The notes under the pieces were generated by a model. That model saw only the letters and a list, made by a program, of their open reading frames with translations, was not told the origin of the DNA and did no database searches. Source: Theropithecus gelada (taxonomy: Eukaryota > Chordata > Mammalia > Primates > Cercopithecidae). From it: a DNA stretch of 64,000 nt. Numbering within the stretch: the first letter of the stretch is position 1; every line of letters starts with the position of its first letter. Location of the stretch: assembly GCF_003255815.1 (NCBI RefSeq), contig NC_037673.1, forward strand, positions 12,928,603 through 12,992,602, written 5' to 3'. Shown here piece by piece: positions 11,826-23,370 of this stretch. The translations under genes and the position numbers were made by a program.

Positions 11826-12342
11826 GCTATCAACTGCTTGTCTTTTTCATGCTTTGAATCTCTCTGATCTTCTCTCCCTCTTTCTCTCTCCTCCTTTACA
11901 CATCTGCCACATATCTCTTATGGGCCCTTTTGCATTCTTCTGTTACTTTTAAGGACTCAGATGATTACCCTGAGTTCACTTAGATCATTTAGAATAGTCT
12001 CTCTATTTTGGGGGCAGCTGACTGTAAATTACAACCTCAAATCCATCTGCAAAGCTCCTTCTTAGCAATACCTAGATTACTGTTTGATCGAATGACCATG
12101 GGACAGGGATTTGAGGAGGGGAAAGTCTTTAAACTTCTGCTTCCCACAATTTGCTTACTTGCTTTTTATTCTGTAATCAGCAAATTTGTGAAATTCTAGG
12201 TGCCAGACACCTTTCACTTGTCGCAATATAAGAATCACTAACTCATGATGGTCAATTGCAAATAATGAAGTCCAGAGGTTGAGACACAAATAAACACTCT
12301 TCAATAAAATGTATTATAGAAACACTTGGGTATGGGTGTCAG

Positions 12343-12372
12343 TGGAACCGTGAGCCAATTAAACCTCTTTTT
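12343..12372 (+). repeat. Orphan 30-bp MaLR LTR piece
   Basis: 'tggaaccgtgagccaatt' followed by 'aaacctcttttt' matches, with one difference, the interior of the LTR at 15574-15961 (about 15875-15904). The flanks on both sides do not continue the LTR. Confidence 0.55.
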
Positions 12373-12787
12373 GAGGCATAAGAAAGTGTTATGGAAGTAG
12401 CAAGGTGGTGGTTTAACTCTTGGGAGGGTCGCAGTAAGCAAAAACTCTACAGAAAAAAATATGATCTGATTATGCTAGAAGATCTTAGATAAAAGTAGGA
12501 AGAAGAGGAATTGAGATTCTAGGAAGAAGTAGGGTGTGCAACAGTTAGTTGTGTAAAAGCATACAATGTACTAAAAATTGTGGGGAGACAATATGGTGTA
12601 CGCATGGCCAAAAGAAAGAGTAGAATAGTCGGTAGACAAAATAAATTAAATTGCAAAAGTATTAATAGATTGGAACAAATCTGTAAATGCCTTGACTACT
12701 ACTGCTAGGCGACACTAAGAACATAATGGAGGTAAAAATCTAGAAAACCAGCTATGTGAGTTGAGTGTGTACGTGTATATTTAAGAT

Positions 12788-12871
12788 AGCTGTGGCAGTT
12801 TAGTGCAATGCATTATAGACTGGATAAGGATAAGACAGCTGTGGCAGTTTAGTGCAATATAGACTAGATAA
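12788..12871. repeat. 49-bp tandem duplication
   Basis: Copy 1 (12788-12836) and copy 2 (from 12837) both begin 'agctgtggcagtttagtgca'. Copy 2 lacks 5 bases ('gcatt') and has one substitution before the similarity ends near 12871. Confidence 0.85.
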
Positions 12872-13894
12872 TACTGAGAGATTTGAAAACAATAAGAAAA
12901 TAGTAATTTAGGTATTTTATTAATAAAACATCTCATGGTACACTTTATATGCTAATGTACTTTAACTCATTTTTATCTGTGAATGTCATAAATATAAATA
13001 TAGGTTAAAGAATCCAATTGATTCTTTGGACAGAGATTTTACTTTGGAATCAGAATGGCTTCTTTATTTTCATACTGCTTTTTCCTTTTCCTTGCTCAAG
13101 TTGGCTGGGCATATTTACTCCTTTTATATTTTAATCCTTATTCTATGCATTTACTTATGTTAACAGTATCAGATTTAGGAAGATAATTCAATTATGCACA
13201 GACTTTTTCCTCTTATTTTAGCATCAAAAATTTATTCAAATATGAAGTCGCACTGATTCAATGCATTATTACTGATGCAAGCAAAAATTGTCATCAGGTG
13301 AATTTGTGTTCATAATTCATCGTCATGGGAAGAAATAATAATACAGTTCAGGAAAATGGATGCTAGTATAAAAAGCAGAATTTAAATATCTCTTTGTATG
13401 TTCACAATTAAAATAGTTCCCCAAGGATACTACTTTATATGGTCCCATGACAATAGCCATCCTACTGCAAATTTATTTGGTACTTGCATGATAGTATTGA
13501 AAACTCATCACTGCTGACCTCAGACAGATTTCACATACGTGTACCGACAAACACAATCACAACATACTAGCCTTGTTCCATGTGCTACTGATAAAACTTC
13601 ATACCACCTCAATAAGAATAATAGTTATTTTTAATGTAATATTGAATTTTTAAATATCTATCTTAAATAGATTGTTTTGAGTTATTATATTTTACATAAA
13701 AAACAGCATTTCTTTTTTTCTAACTTCTTTCACGGTACATGAACTACCTTATTGATTTTACTGCATAGTAAGAACAGCAACAACAAAAACTAGATAAAAT
13801 GTACAATAGAATGTTAGTATTCTTAAGAAGTATGTTTAAAACACACAACAAAAGTCACCAAATGTTTGTCAAAGTGACTTCAGTGTGTCAATTG

Positions 13895-14126
13895 TATTGT
13901 TACTTAATTTACTCAACAAACCTTTATTGAGAGGTACTCTTCTATAAGATGTGAATTTGGTGTTCAACAAATCAATGCATATACATTTCACATGGGTTGG
14001 AGCAAGCAAATAAGAAAATAAAGCAAATAAGAAAAAAGTATAGTAAATCGTAGGGTGATTCACACATGGAGAGGATGAAAGATAAAGCACAAAAATGGAA
14101 TATAGATCGTCAAAAAATGCAATATG

Positions 14127-14175
<49 letters not shown>

Positions 14176-14665
14176 ATGGGGTTGTGTGCAAAGGAACCTA
14201 AGAACACTACAGTTATAAATGTTGAAGACTTTCCTGAGTTCCTGACCTATGGGTAAGTCCTAAACGTATGAAGCTGAACCTTGTGGATTTCTGGGAATAA
14301 GCATTCCTAGAAAAGGGAACGCAAATGCAAAACCTTAATTTTAGAAGACAGTAGTGTGATGGTAACCAGACTCTAAAACATTAAAAAGTCATGACTTTTA
14401 GTGTTTGTTAATTTCCATTTTGTAAATATTCACACCATGACTAATTTTCAAGGTAATGACACAATACTGCAGAACGCAGAGTTGGAATGAGATGTACACA
14501 GTTGGAATGAGAGCGTGTTCCAGTGGCCCAGCTCACAACTGCAAGACAGTAATAGGATTTGAATTTGAGGATGTAAGGACCAGATGGGGATGAGATAATA
14601 TAGAGGCTTCTGGGTCATTAAAGGCTCTGAGTTTTTCTCTGTGGAAATTAGGAAATTATTGGATG
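13895..14665 (+). repeat. L2-like LINE 3' region
   Basis: 'actcaacaaacctttattgag' type wording at the left (split across two blocks) and, further on, 'gggaataagcattcctag', 'gggaacgcaaatgcaaaacc', and 'aggctctgagtttttctctg' followed by 'aaattattggatggttt' recall, in the right order, the 3' part of LINE-2. The match is old and interrupted by the GT microsatellite at 14129. No ORF survives. Confidence 0.5.
14129..14172. repeat. (GT)22 microsatellite
   Basis: A 44-bp pure GT run. On the minus strand it creates a His-Thr repeat inside a spurious 112-codon ORF (13869-14207). Confidence 0.98.
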
Positions 14666-15210
14666 GTTTAAACTACTTAACTCACAAAGGATATAATATG
14701 AAACTATAGGAGTTATTAATTTGCTATTAGAATTTACAAAATATTCCTTCCTTATTAAATCAAAAGTACTCATGAAAATTAAACAAATTTTAAATTTATA
14801 GTTTTAAACATCACATGGAGAGTCAGATTAAATTGTGAGTCAATTAGGGAAAAATCTACAGACGGCCCACAAGGTGCCATTTAGCTTGTTTTTTAATTGA
14901 TGAAATCTAGAAGAACTACTCGTTTTCACCTTCCTGGTCACCAATACATTTACACTGAACTAATATTTAAATGCTATAGGATCAGAGGAGCACCAACTTC
15001 TTAGCTTGTTTACTGTGGTCAGAAAATGTGTTGTGCTGAAAATCATCTACATATTATTCACAGCTCCCTCTCCTTTTGTTTATCTGAAAACTTAGTATTT
15101 CATCAAGCCCACTTTTCTTATTACACTCTGCCAAATATCCCTCACTATTTGGCAGTGATAGCAAAGACTACCATCCAATATGGATAATATCACCTTCTTT
15201 ATCTCCTTCT

Positions 15211-15211
<1 letters not shown>
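14666..15211. other. Unassigned intergenic DNA
   Basis: I see no gene or recognisable repeat in this stretch. Confidence 0.6.

Positions 15212-15285
<74 letters not shown>
15212..15285. repeat. (CTAT)n tetranucleotide microsatellite
   Basis: About 18 uninterrupted CTAT units over 74 bp. Pure tetranucleotide arrays of this length are usually highly length-variable. Confidence 0.98.
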
Positions 15286-15573
15286 AAGGAGTCTATATTA
15301 GTTAGCCAGTCTCATAAGACCCCTTAGGCTGTCAAGGGAAAGTGGTCACTTTTTCCCAAGGCCAGGTCTTCTACTTGTGCTCTGCTTTCCTCTCTTTACC
15401 ATTTGTCCAGATACTTTCTTCCATCACCTAGTTTATCAGTCCACCCATCAACAGGATCTAATATGAACATGATCAAATCACTGCAATATTGACCGAGATT
15501 CTTCTCCATGTTCCACAGAGCTAAAGCACTCCATTTCCCTTCATGAAAAAGCTCCCAATGTGAAAACAGAGGT

Positions 15574-15961
15574 TGATATGGTTTAGATCTCTGTCTCCAC
15601 CCAACTCTCATGACAAATTGTAATCACCAATATCAAAAGTGGGTCCTGGTGGGAGGTGATCGGATCATGGGGGTGATTCTCCCTCGGTGTTGCTCTCTTA
15701 ATAGTGAGGAAGTACCCATCAGATCTGGTTGTTTAAAACTGTGTAGCACCTTGCCTCTCGCTCTCTCTTCCTCCTGCTCTGGCCATGTGCAGATGGGCCT
15801 GCTTTCCCTTTATCTTACGCTATGATTATAAGTTTCCTGAGCCCTTCCCAGGCATTCCTCCTGTACAGCCTGTGGAACCATGAGCCAATTAAACCTCTTT
15901 TTCTCATAAATTACCCATTCTCAGGCATTTCTTTATAACAGTGCAAGAACAGACTAATTCA
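15574..15961 (+). repeat. Solo MaLR LTR with target duplication
   Basis: A 388-bp element begins TGATATGGTTT and ends ...CTAATTCA, the TG...CA form of an LTR. The 5 bases before it (gaggt, 15569-15573) and after it (gagct, 15962-15966) match at four of five positions, as expected for a 5-bp target duplication. Internal wording ('gggtcctggtgggaggtgat', 'tgagccaattaaacctcttt', 'ataaattaccca') is typical of ERVL-MaLR (MST/MLT1) LTRs. No internal sequence is present, so recombination between two LTRs removed it. Confidence 0.85.
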
Positions 15962-18542
15962 GAGCTTTTGATTTTACTGTGTATCATTCATAGATCATTA
16001 TTCCACTGCCATCTGTCTTCAAATCCACTAGCTCATTGAATTCACTAACTGGAGTCATCAAGCATTTCTTAAATCTCAGACCCATTGGAAACTTTTTGGT
16101 TGTTACATGACCACTTTGTGTTATGTAATCCACTTGACAGCTTCATATCTTCTAATTTCTTTCCTGATAATCACTTATATATATTTCTTCTCCTTTCTTT
16201 CCGATAGTGTCTCTCCTGATTATGTTTCTATCCCTTTTCTCAACCCTTCCCTTGGGTTATTTTCTTTCTGTCTTATCCTTTCCATGGTGTACACTCTCTT
16301 GATATATTCAGTATTTATTCATCTATAAGCTTGTCTAAACATCTAATTGATATATAGCTTGTCTAAATATCTAATTGGTACATTTCATCCTGATGTCTTC
16401 TATAATTTCCAGAATCTTATTTCTAACAGCTTTAACCATATGCCTATTTAAAAGTCCAGTAAAAAAATAACAAAACTAAACTAAATTTAGAAGACTTTTC
16501 TCAAATCTATTCTTCCATCTGTGCTTCTAATTTGGACCAATGGTTCAAGCATTCACTTAGTGTTAAAGAATTAAATTGTTGAATATATTCTAAAATGCTC
16601 CCTATATCTATTTGATAGACCAAATCACTAATGAAGTATTTTCATTTCTATCTCTTATGTTTAAAATCTATTCTTGTTTCTAAACATCTGACTTTGCCTT
16701 TATTAAAATCAATCTTTTACCCACCTAGGTGAATAAAATAAATACTTCACAAGATATAATGGCATCTTTGGTGATTTTTTTCTATTTCGAATTTAACCAC
16801 GACTTCCCAATATACACACTTCATTAAATTTCCCCAAATTTGACTAATACGCCTAATGTAAAATAAATAAATGCGTTTTAAATAAGTAAATTATTATGCT
16901 TAGTATACATCATTCCTTGTGATATGGTCCCAATCTCTTGTGTGCCAGCTAATGTCTCTTTTCCACACCTTCATTTTTAGAAGTAGAATTCCCTATATTT
17001 CTAAAAGGCAATCTTTTATAGGCATTTTAACTTGCTATTCTCTCTGTCTAGACACCATATTTTTTCTCCATCTACATGACTAATTCTTTTTAACCTGTGA
17101 AAACAAAGACTTTCTTTCCAAAAGAAAAAATATATATAAAGATACTTGAGTATCTACTTAACAATCCAAACAAAAGACTACTAGTATTTAAAATAAGGGA
17201 AACTCCGAATCAGTACTTTATATAAGGAAAATGCTGGAGAATTTAAAAACATATTTAAGAAAGTAAATGTAATTAATTTTAACCTACAGAATAAAAGAAA
17301 CAAAAGCAATAATCCAAATACAAAAGAACAAATGTTTTCTTAAATGAAGAAAAAGAGTGTGTCTATATTTCAAAGACTTACAAAGACCCAGGTATTATTA
17401 ATGCAAATGATTAATTCTTACAAAGATTTTGATTAAAATCTTGAACTTTAAAAAACAAACATATGAAAAATAGAAACATTTAGATAGGATAAATACATGA
17501 CTAATTTAGCCCCAGAGAGGTAACCTTAGACTGATTCTGAGTACATTTACAAAAAATGCATTGTTAAATATAAAGCTGAGTCTAATATGGTACTAGAAAA
17601 ATGACATATTATGTTTAAGTGATGCTAAGGTAATTACTAAAATATGTGAAAACCACTTTTTATTTATATCAAACACCAGAAAAGATAGCATTATTTTAAA
17701 ATCTTATAAAATTAATTGAAGAAATAAAATCCCAGAAAAAATGAAAACACAAGTGAATATCATAATGTACTAACTGAAAATAATGTATGCAATGCTCATG
17801 TGCAAAATTCAAAAGAGAAATGTTGATGAGTTTGACCAAATACAAATTAATGACATTTACATGATAAAAGTAAACAAAATTAAGAGGTAAAGGAAAAAAT
17901 TAAAGAAAAAATGCAATATGTGAAGCAGTGTGTTGATACCTAAAGAACAATTTACAAATCATACAAAGAACAGTATCTTACAATATAAAATTGGGCACAG
18001 TTTACATAAAAAAGATATTTCAAGAGAGCAAGATAAACTAATTTTAACAGAAATAAGGAAACTGTAAGAGGTTTCATTCCCCACGTTTCGTTTTATTGTT
18101 GTAACGGCTTATCATGGGCTCACAGTACAGTTACGATGACAATAAAAGATTTCTAGTGGTTCCTCATGCCAGTGGTTTTGATGGTACATCTTCATTGATC
18201 TAATAGTCATGACCTAAATTTGCTTTCATTTGCTCAACAAAGCTAATGGTTATATAACTGAAGTACTGAAATTTTAAAAGCAACATATACAAAATAGCAT
18301 GCCCAAATATAATTTGAATTTTTTTACTAACCATTTTATCTTTCATAACTCTAAAACAAGATGTATATATGTAAGCACAGGGTATGTTTTAAAATAATAG
18401 GGAAAACAAGGTTGTGAAAAGAAAATTAATTTTCAGAATCTTGACAAAACAGCTAAGTTGATAAAAAGTTTCTACAGATATAAAAGGTATCAATAGGTAC
18501 AAGAAACGAGAATCTTATTTGAAAAAGGGTTAGTACTTGGTT
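15962..18542. other. Unassigned AT-rich intergenic DNA
   Basis: No gene supported. The 73-codon ORF at 16107-16328 is hydrophobic because the region is T-rich, not because of a recognisable membrane protein. 17100-18060 is A-rich and could include very old L1 sequence, but I cannot place it. Confidence 0.55.
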
Positions 18543-19030
18543 ATTGTGGCAGGTTAAGTAATGGTCCCATGAATGCAGATGCCATTAATTTCCAGAAACT
18601 AATTGCAGGAACCTCTGAATATGATATCTTACATGACAAAGGAAGTTGTGCAGATGTGATTAGAAATTTTGAGATTCAAACATTATCCAAGTGGGCCCAA
18701 TGTAATCACAAATTACTCAAAAGAAAATGCAGGAAGGTCACAGTTAAGAAATGGTGGAGGGATAGAGACAAAAGTCAAAGTGGTGAGAATATGCTATACT
18801 GTTGGCCTTGAAGATGGAGGAAGGGGTCATAAATCAGTGAATATGGTGACCTCTAAAACTTGGAAAAGCTCTGAGACTCCTGTCAGAGCCTCTAGAAGAA
18901 AGAAATACTGCCAATCCCTTGACTTTAGCCTAGTGAGAATGATGTTAGAGTTTTGATCTTGGAAATAAAATTTGTGTTGTTTTAATCCACTAAAATGTGG
19001 TAAATTGTAACAGAAGCAATAGAAAATTAT
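18543..19030 (+). repeat. MLT1-type LTR
   Basis: Follows an MLT1 LTR from start to end: 'taatggtcccatgaatgcagatgcc', 'ttccagaaactaattgcagg' type head, 'gtgcagatgtgattag', 'aagtgggcccaatgtaatca', 'gccttgaagatggaggaagg', and a 3' end with 'tgttgttttaatccactaaa', 'tgtggtaaattgtaacag'. Divergence is substantial. The two overlapping ORFs (18569-18811, 18669-18956) are incidental. Confidence 0.75.
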
Positions 19031-19154
19031 AGACTCATAATCTTTTTATGTTGAAATCAGGATATAATTTCAAAATTAGAGAACAAACCATGGTTATTTA
19101 TTTAAGTTGTTTTGAATGTGAAGGAGACTTTTTATAAAAGCATGTTTTGGGATG

Positions 19155-19497
19155 TGTGGGAGCCTATTTCTAAGGAACATGGCTATGCTGCCGCCAGGCA
19201 GGCACAGGCTGAGGTAAACACCCTGCATGACTCAGCAGGATTGGAATGCAGGTGCACAATTCCATGTGTTATACAATACAGCTATGGAGCCATAACATGG
19301 GGAGACTCATCACCTGCCTCTGATCCACTATTGTTTGTGAGGTGTATAAATGCAGCACTGACATCGTGAGAGAACTGCTGAATAAAGCCATGCTGGATCT
19401 ACCTCCTGTCTTTCGAGTGTTCTGGAAGAACACTTCCAGCTCCCTGCCCCCGATCCACCCACCCCTCTCAGATCTCATCTGGGGCTCGAACCTGACG
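19155..19497 (+). repeat. ERV 5' LTR
   Basis: Begins near TGTGGGAGCC and runs to just before the primer-binding site. It contains a TATA box (19345-19350) about 35 bp upstream of an AATAAA (19381-19386), giving a plausible U3-R-U5 order with a pyrimidine-rich U5. The exact 5' boundary may be 19153 or 19155; the 3' boundary is uncertain by a few bases. Confidence 0.7.
19345..19386 (+). promoter_or_regulatory. LTR TATA box and polyadenylation signal
   Basis: TATAAA at 19345-19350 and AATAAA at 19381-19386 lie within the LTR at spacing usual for U3/R. Whether the promoter is still active cannot be told from sequence. Confidence 0.6.
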
Positions 19498-19499
19498 TT

Positions 19500-19518
19500 T
19501 GGCATAGTTGGCAGGATG
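19500..19518 (+). other. Primer-binding site, serine-tRNA-like
   Basis: TGGCATAGTTGGCAGGAT matches, with about two differences, the complement of the 3' end of tRNA-Ser (UGA/AGA) including CCA. It sits directly after the LTR, where reverse transcription of a retrovirus would be primed. This supports the HERV-S type call. Confidence 0.7.
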
Positions 19519-19559
19519 AGGTGAGTAGGTATTCAGCCCCTGAGGCTCCTGGGTTGGCT

Positions 19560-20090
19560 ATGTGGCTGCAGCATGGACTGTGGTACCCAGTGGCAGCAGC
19601 GCTGTTAAGATGGGCCCCAATGGAAGCATAGGAGGCAATGGTCTGGTCTCCCTCAAGGGTGGAGAAAGCACTGAAGCACCTGGAACACACAGCACCAAGA
19701 AGGAATGCGCCTTTGCCTCCAGAGTTCGATGGGTGTTTCTGACTGCAGTTCAGGAAGTACATGTTCAGTTCCTTAAGGACACTGCATAGGTAAGGGACCT
19801 CCAGGCGCAAGCTGTGCTCCTGGGGGCCCAAATGCACAGTTTAGAGAAAAACTTGGTGGTAAGGGACCTTCAGCCACAAACAGGACACTTAGAGGCCCAG
19901 ACAAACAGCCTGGAACAGGAGTTAGAAACTGCCATCAGTGTGTCCTCCCAGCCAGAAACTCCTGTTCAGTCTGATGATGAGGAAGATGAGGTTCCTCCAC
20001 TGTGGGCTCATCCCATGATCCTTAAGACAGTGGAGCATAAAAAGCCATTGAGCCCGAAGGGTGGGCCCAGGGCCCCCCTCCCATAGTAGA
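19560..20090 (+). pseudogene. ERV gag-like remnant
   Basis: Several short open pieces follow the primer site (19562-19789 and 19814-20086). The second, 90 codons long, has a leucine/glutamate-rich stretch that could form a coiled coil, followed by an acidic run (SDDEEDE) and PPLW. Its position between PBS and pol suggests gag. I recognise no zinc knuckle. Frame changes between pieces show it is inactive. Confidence 0.5.
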
Positions 20091-20568
20091 GCACACTTCA
20101 TATAGTGCCTACACCCCCACTGAGTCATGGGAGTTAGGCAAGCAGGGTATGCAGTGCCTAGGGGAGCCCTTCCCGGCCTGAATGCTTTGTCTCTGGGACA
20201 AAGTTGCGGATGCATTTTCTGCTCAACCTCCAAGATGGAAAACTGGCTTTAATTACAGTGTAGACTGATGCCTGTGAAGTACCAGAAACTGTCAGGAGAT
20301 GACAGTTGTCTACAGACTTGGTGCAAGTGATTCAGGAGAAGGATAATGCTGAGTGACCCAGTCCCTCCCAGGCACTTCAGTTCAAAGACACTTGTGGCAG
20401 TCAGGTAGGTGTATAAAGCTTTTACTGTTAATTGGGGAATTGGCTGAAGTGCCTGGCACAGCGGGACACCAGAAAACCAAAAGCCACATGTGACTTGGCA
20501 ATCCACTGATCCCTGAACCCAGATAAGTTTCTAGGCAAGGCTGCATAGGCAGTTCTGAAGACTGGTCA
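20091..20568 (+). pseudogene. ERV gag-pol junction, eroded
   Basis: This lies where the end of gag and the protease would be. It has stops in all plus-strand frames, and I cannot identify a protease active-site motif. Confidence 0.4.
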
Positions 20569-21720
20569 GTGAAAGTAAAACCTGTATCTTTGCACTTTGG
20601 CATCGGCTGCTTAGCTCTCTACTTATGCACTGTGTATGTCTCTCCCATACCTGAATACATTCTGGGGGTGAATGTTTTGCATAGCTTGGCAGCTGTGTTG
20701 TCTGTCATGGACTTGATGGACTGCTTGACAAAGGAACGGGGACAGTACCACTATATAGCGGACTTGGCTAATGCATTCTTCTCAGTCGACATCACTCCAG
20801 AGAGCCAGGAACAGTTTGCCTTAATGGGAGGGCAACAATGAATTTTCATAGTGTTGCCACAGGGCTATGTGCCTAGCCCCATCATATGTCATAGTCTTGT
20901 TGAGATTATATTAACCTCTAATTCTCTTGCAGATTTAAAAACAGCAACACTCCTTTTGCCTGGGATGCAGCTAAGATCACCTTCCTGGCAACCAAGCAGG
21001 CTATTCAGCAGGCACAAGCCCTATAGGTGATTAATCAGAGGCACCCACTTAAACTTGATGTACATGTGACCACCGATAGTTTTGACTAGGACCTATAGTG
21101 CTGCACAGAGTGCTTTAGAATGCCAGTAGCCTTTTGGTTCCAACTTTGGAAGGGAGCTGAGCTCCGGCATTCATTATTAAAAAGCAATTAGCTGCTGTAT
21201 ATGCTGTCCTTCAGGTCTGTGAGAGAATAATGGGACAGGCTATCATCATCATATGTACAACTTAACCATTAGCGGGATGGGTACACTCATGGGGAACAAC
21301 TCCCTGCACTGCAATGGCACAGATATCCTCTTTAGCAAAGTGGGGTGCCTACTTGGAACAGCAAAGTATACTGAGTACAAGAGGGCTTGGGGCTTGTATT
21401 CCTAATGCAAGATAAGGCCATGGGGCCTGAGGCACCCCTAGACCCTGAGCCATCACCATTTAAGAAAGAGTGCCCCCCTCCCATTCTTGATGGGGAATGG
21501 TAAATGGTTGGGGCCAGCTGGGGCGCTACTGCTGCCTGGACTGCTATCACAGTCCAGCCTAGTACTGACACTATATGGTTTGATGCCAGGTGTGGATAAA
21601 GTGGCTAATGAGCTGAACTCGGCAATGTAAATGGTGATCACCAGGAAGGTGACACCTACAGTAATTTTCACCAACAGCTGGGCAGTTTATTGAGGCTTTG
21701 GTTAATTACCAAAAAGTTAC
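20569..21720 (+). pseudogene. ERV pol remnant lacking the YXDD box
   Basis: 20569-20841 is open for 90 codons and contains the RT signature DLANAFFSVDI, then a stop, then LPQGYVPSP in frame. Next, sequence that should hold the YXDD catalytic box is missing: the text passes from the 'ICHSLV' part almost directly to 'ILTSNSLADL' (about 20885-20935). The RT connection is also shortened. 21040-21720 has RNase H-like wording (for example WTAITVQPSTDTIWFDA) broken by stops. I see no integrase motif. It is plainly inactive. Confidence 0.75.
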
Positions 21721-21999
21721 AGAATTGACTAATTACTCACCACCCCATATAAGGCCAAGCCACATGGCAAGACCTATGGAAGGAAGAATGTCCGTCTCTG
21801 ACCAGGTATTGGGATGAATGGCAATCTGTTGTTGCCTGCCCCAGTACCCCTGAAGGCAAGAGAACAGAAAGCCTGGTGGTGGCCATGGACCCTCCAAGTC
21901 CCCTTGCAGATGGTTGGTTATCATAGACCCCCTGGGCAGGGGGCCTGCAGTATTACTGACATGTTACTCCTTGGGTATTTAATGTGTGACCTCCATGAT

Positions 22000-22650
22000 T
22001 GACCATTCATAGGAGAACGGCCAGGGAAGGGACCCTCCTCTGGGGAACACGTGTACTGTCTGTGTGGCCTATCATGAGCTCCCCTGTGACTTTGGCACAG
22101 ATACAGGACCCAAAAGAACCATGGGGAGCTGATAAGGTGTGGTACCATCGCCCAGGGCAGAAGCCCTTAGTGGCCGCGTTGTTATCCAGAGATTAAAAGT
22201 TGGCCTGTATTTTGCCTGAGGAATGTGATTTACCCGTTAGTACTCATGCCTGCTTTGGCATTTCAGCCATAGTTTGGCATGCCCCTACAGCACCATGGAC
22301 TAGGCCCACACCTATTCTGAGCTGACCAATGTCTCCAACTGCTGGATCTGCACCCTCCTTCCATTAGCAGCTGCGGATGGCTTGCCCTGGGCTTCTGTTA
22401 AGAACTGGATGTGGCTAGAGACTTGGGGTCCCATGGACAATGCTTGCGATGCAACATGTGAGCTTTGGATAGGGGGGTTGCAAAACCCACAGCATGCCTG
22501 CCGCCTGGCTGGCCCGTAGCGTCCAGGATGGATGGGGCTGGCTAATGGGAGAACAAATGTACCATGATATACAGAGCAACACTGGGGTAGTGTCACTGTG
22601 GGATGGTTGCCTGATGTGGCCTGTATAAACAGTTAGAAGGCAAGTTTGAC
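22000..22650 (+). pseudogene. ERV env-like remnant with CWIC motif
   Basis: A short open stretch around 22319-22450 contains SNCWIC (CWIC codons at 22340-22351), the type of CXXC motif found in the surface subunit of gammaretrovirus-like envelopes. Stops and frameshifts surround it. ERVL proper lacks env, so an env-like region downstream of ERVL-like pol again fits HERV-S. The motif is short and the assignment is inference. Confidence 0.45.
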
Positions 22651-23370
22651 TAATTGCTGGGGTCTTAGGGTGAGTTACTTTAAGAGTTTAGAATGCCTGG
22701 GGTCCCCATTTTAGGGGACCCTCCATGCCTAAAAGAGCCCCACCGAGTTGTCACAGTCAAGATGGAAGAAAAATTCCCTCTGGTTTCAGACAATACTGGG
22801 AATAGAAACCATTTTGAAACATGCCCAGAGTGTTCTTCATAGCAATAGCCAACCCTCTGAGGGAAACTACTTTAGCGAAGCCTTATGTGACCAAGGAAGG
22901 GGCTATGAAAACAACCTCAGCTCCCTCTAGACTTCCAGTCCATAGGAGAGGAGAAGGTCACATCTCCATGATCCAGAGCCACTAAAAGAAAAAAAAAATC
23001 TCAAATCAAGAAAACAAACTCTCAGCTCACGAAACTACAGAATGAAGAGGAATATAAAAGTAAAGCAAGTAGGAAAAACAATTAAATGTTAAAAATAACA
23101 GCATGAATCAATATAATTAAAAACATATAAGCAATTGAGAAAAATCAACAAAACCTAAAGCTGGTTCTTCGAACATATCAATAAAATTTGTAAATCTAAG
23201 CCAGGATAACAAAAAAACACAGAAAAAGAGAGACAGGGGTGAAAAACATTATTGCCTAATTCTAGAAATCAAAGGGGTCATCATTATGGATCCCAAAGAA
23301 ATGAAAGGGATAATAAAGGAGTATTATTGCAAATTTCATAATTTGATAACTTAGATAAAAAGGACCAATT

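Larger units (their letters stand above)
11826..13894. other. Unassigned AT-rich intergenic DNA
   Basis: No gene seen. It contains a 30-base piece of MaLR LTR (12343-12372) and a short tandem duplication (12788-12871), listed separately. The 63-codon ORF at 12008-12199 has no recognisable domain. Confidence 0.6.
19155..22975 (+). mobile_element. Decayed class III (ERVL-like, HERV-S/HERV18-type) provirus
   Basis: A 5' LTR, a primer-binding site, and gag-, pol- and env-like segments follow in order on the plus strand, all with frameshifts, stops and internal deletions. The pol wording (DLANAFFSVDI, LPQGY) is ERVL-like. The primer site resembles serine tRNA, which fits the HERV-S (HERV18/LTR18) group, a class III family. 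No 3' LTR is visible: identifiable ERV sequence fades by about 22975 and old L1 sequence follows. Assignment to class III is fairly firm; the HERV-S name is from memory. Confidence 0.75.

Noticed and set aside
13869..14207. 112-codon minus-strand ORF with His-Thr repeats
   Set aside because: The repeat is the translation of the GT microsatellite at 14129-14172; the remainder is L2-like repeat sequence.
15212..15285. CTAT array as a CRISPR-like repeat array
   Set aside because: Units are 4 bp with no spacers; the sequence is a primate microsatellite.
18569..18956. Overlapping 80- and 95-codon ORFs as exons
   Set aside because: Both lie entirely in an MLT1 LTR.
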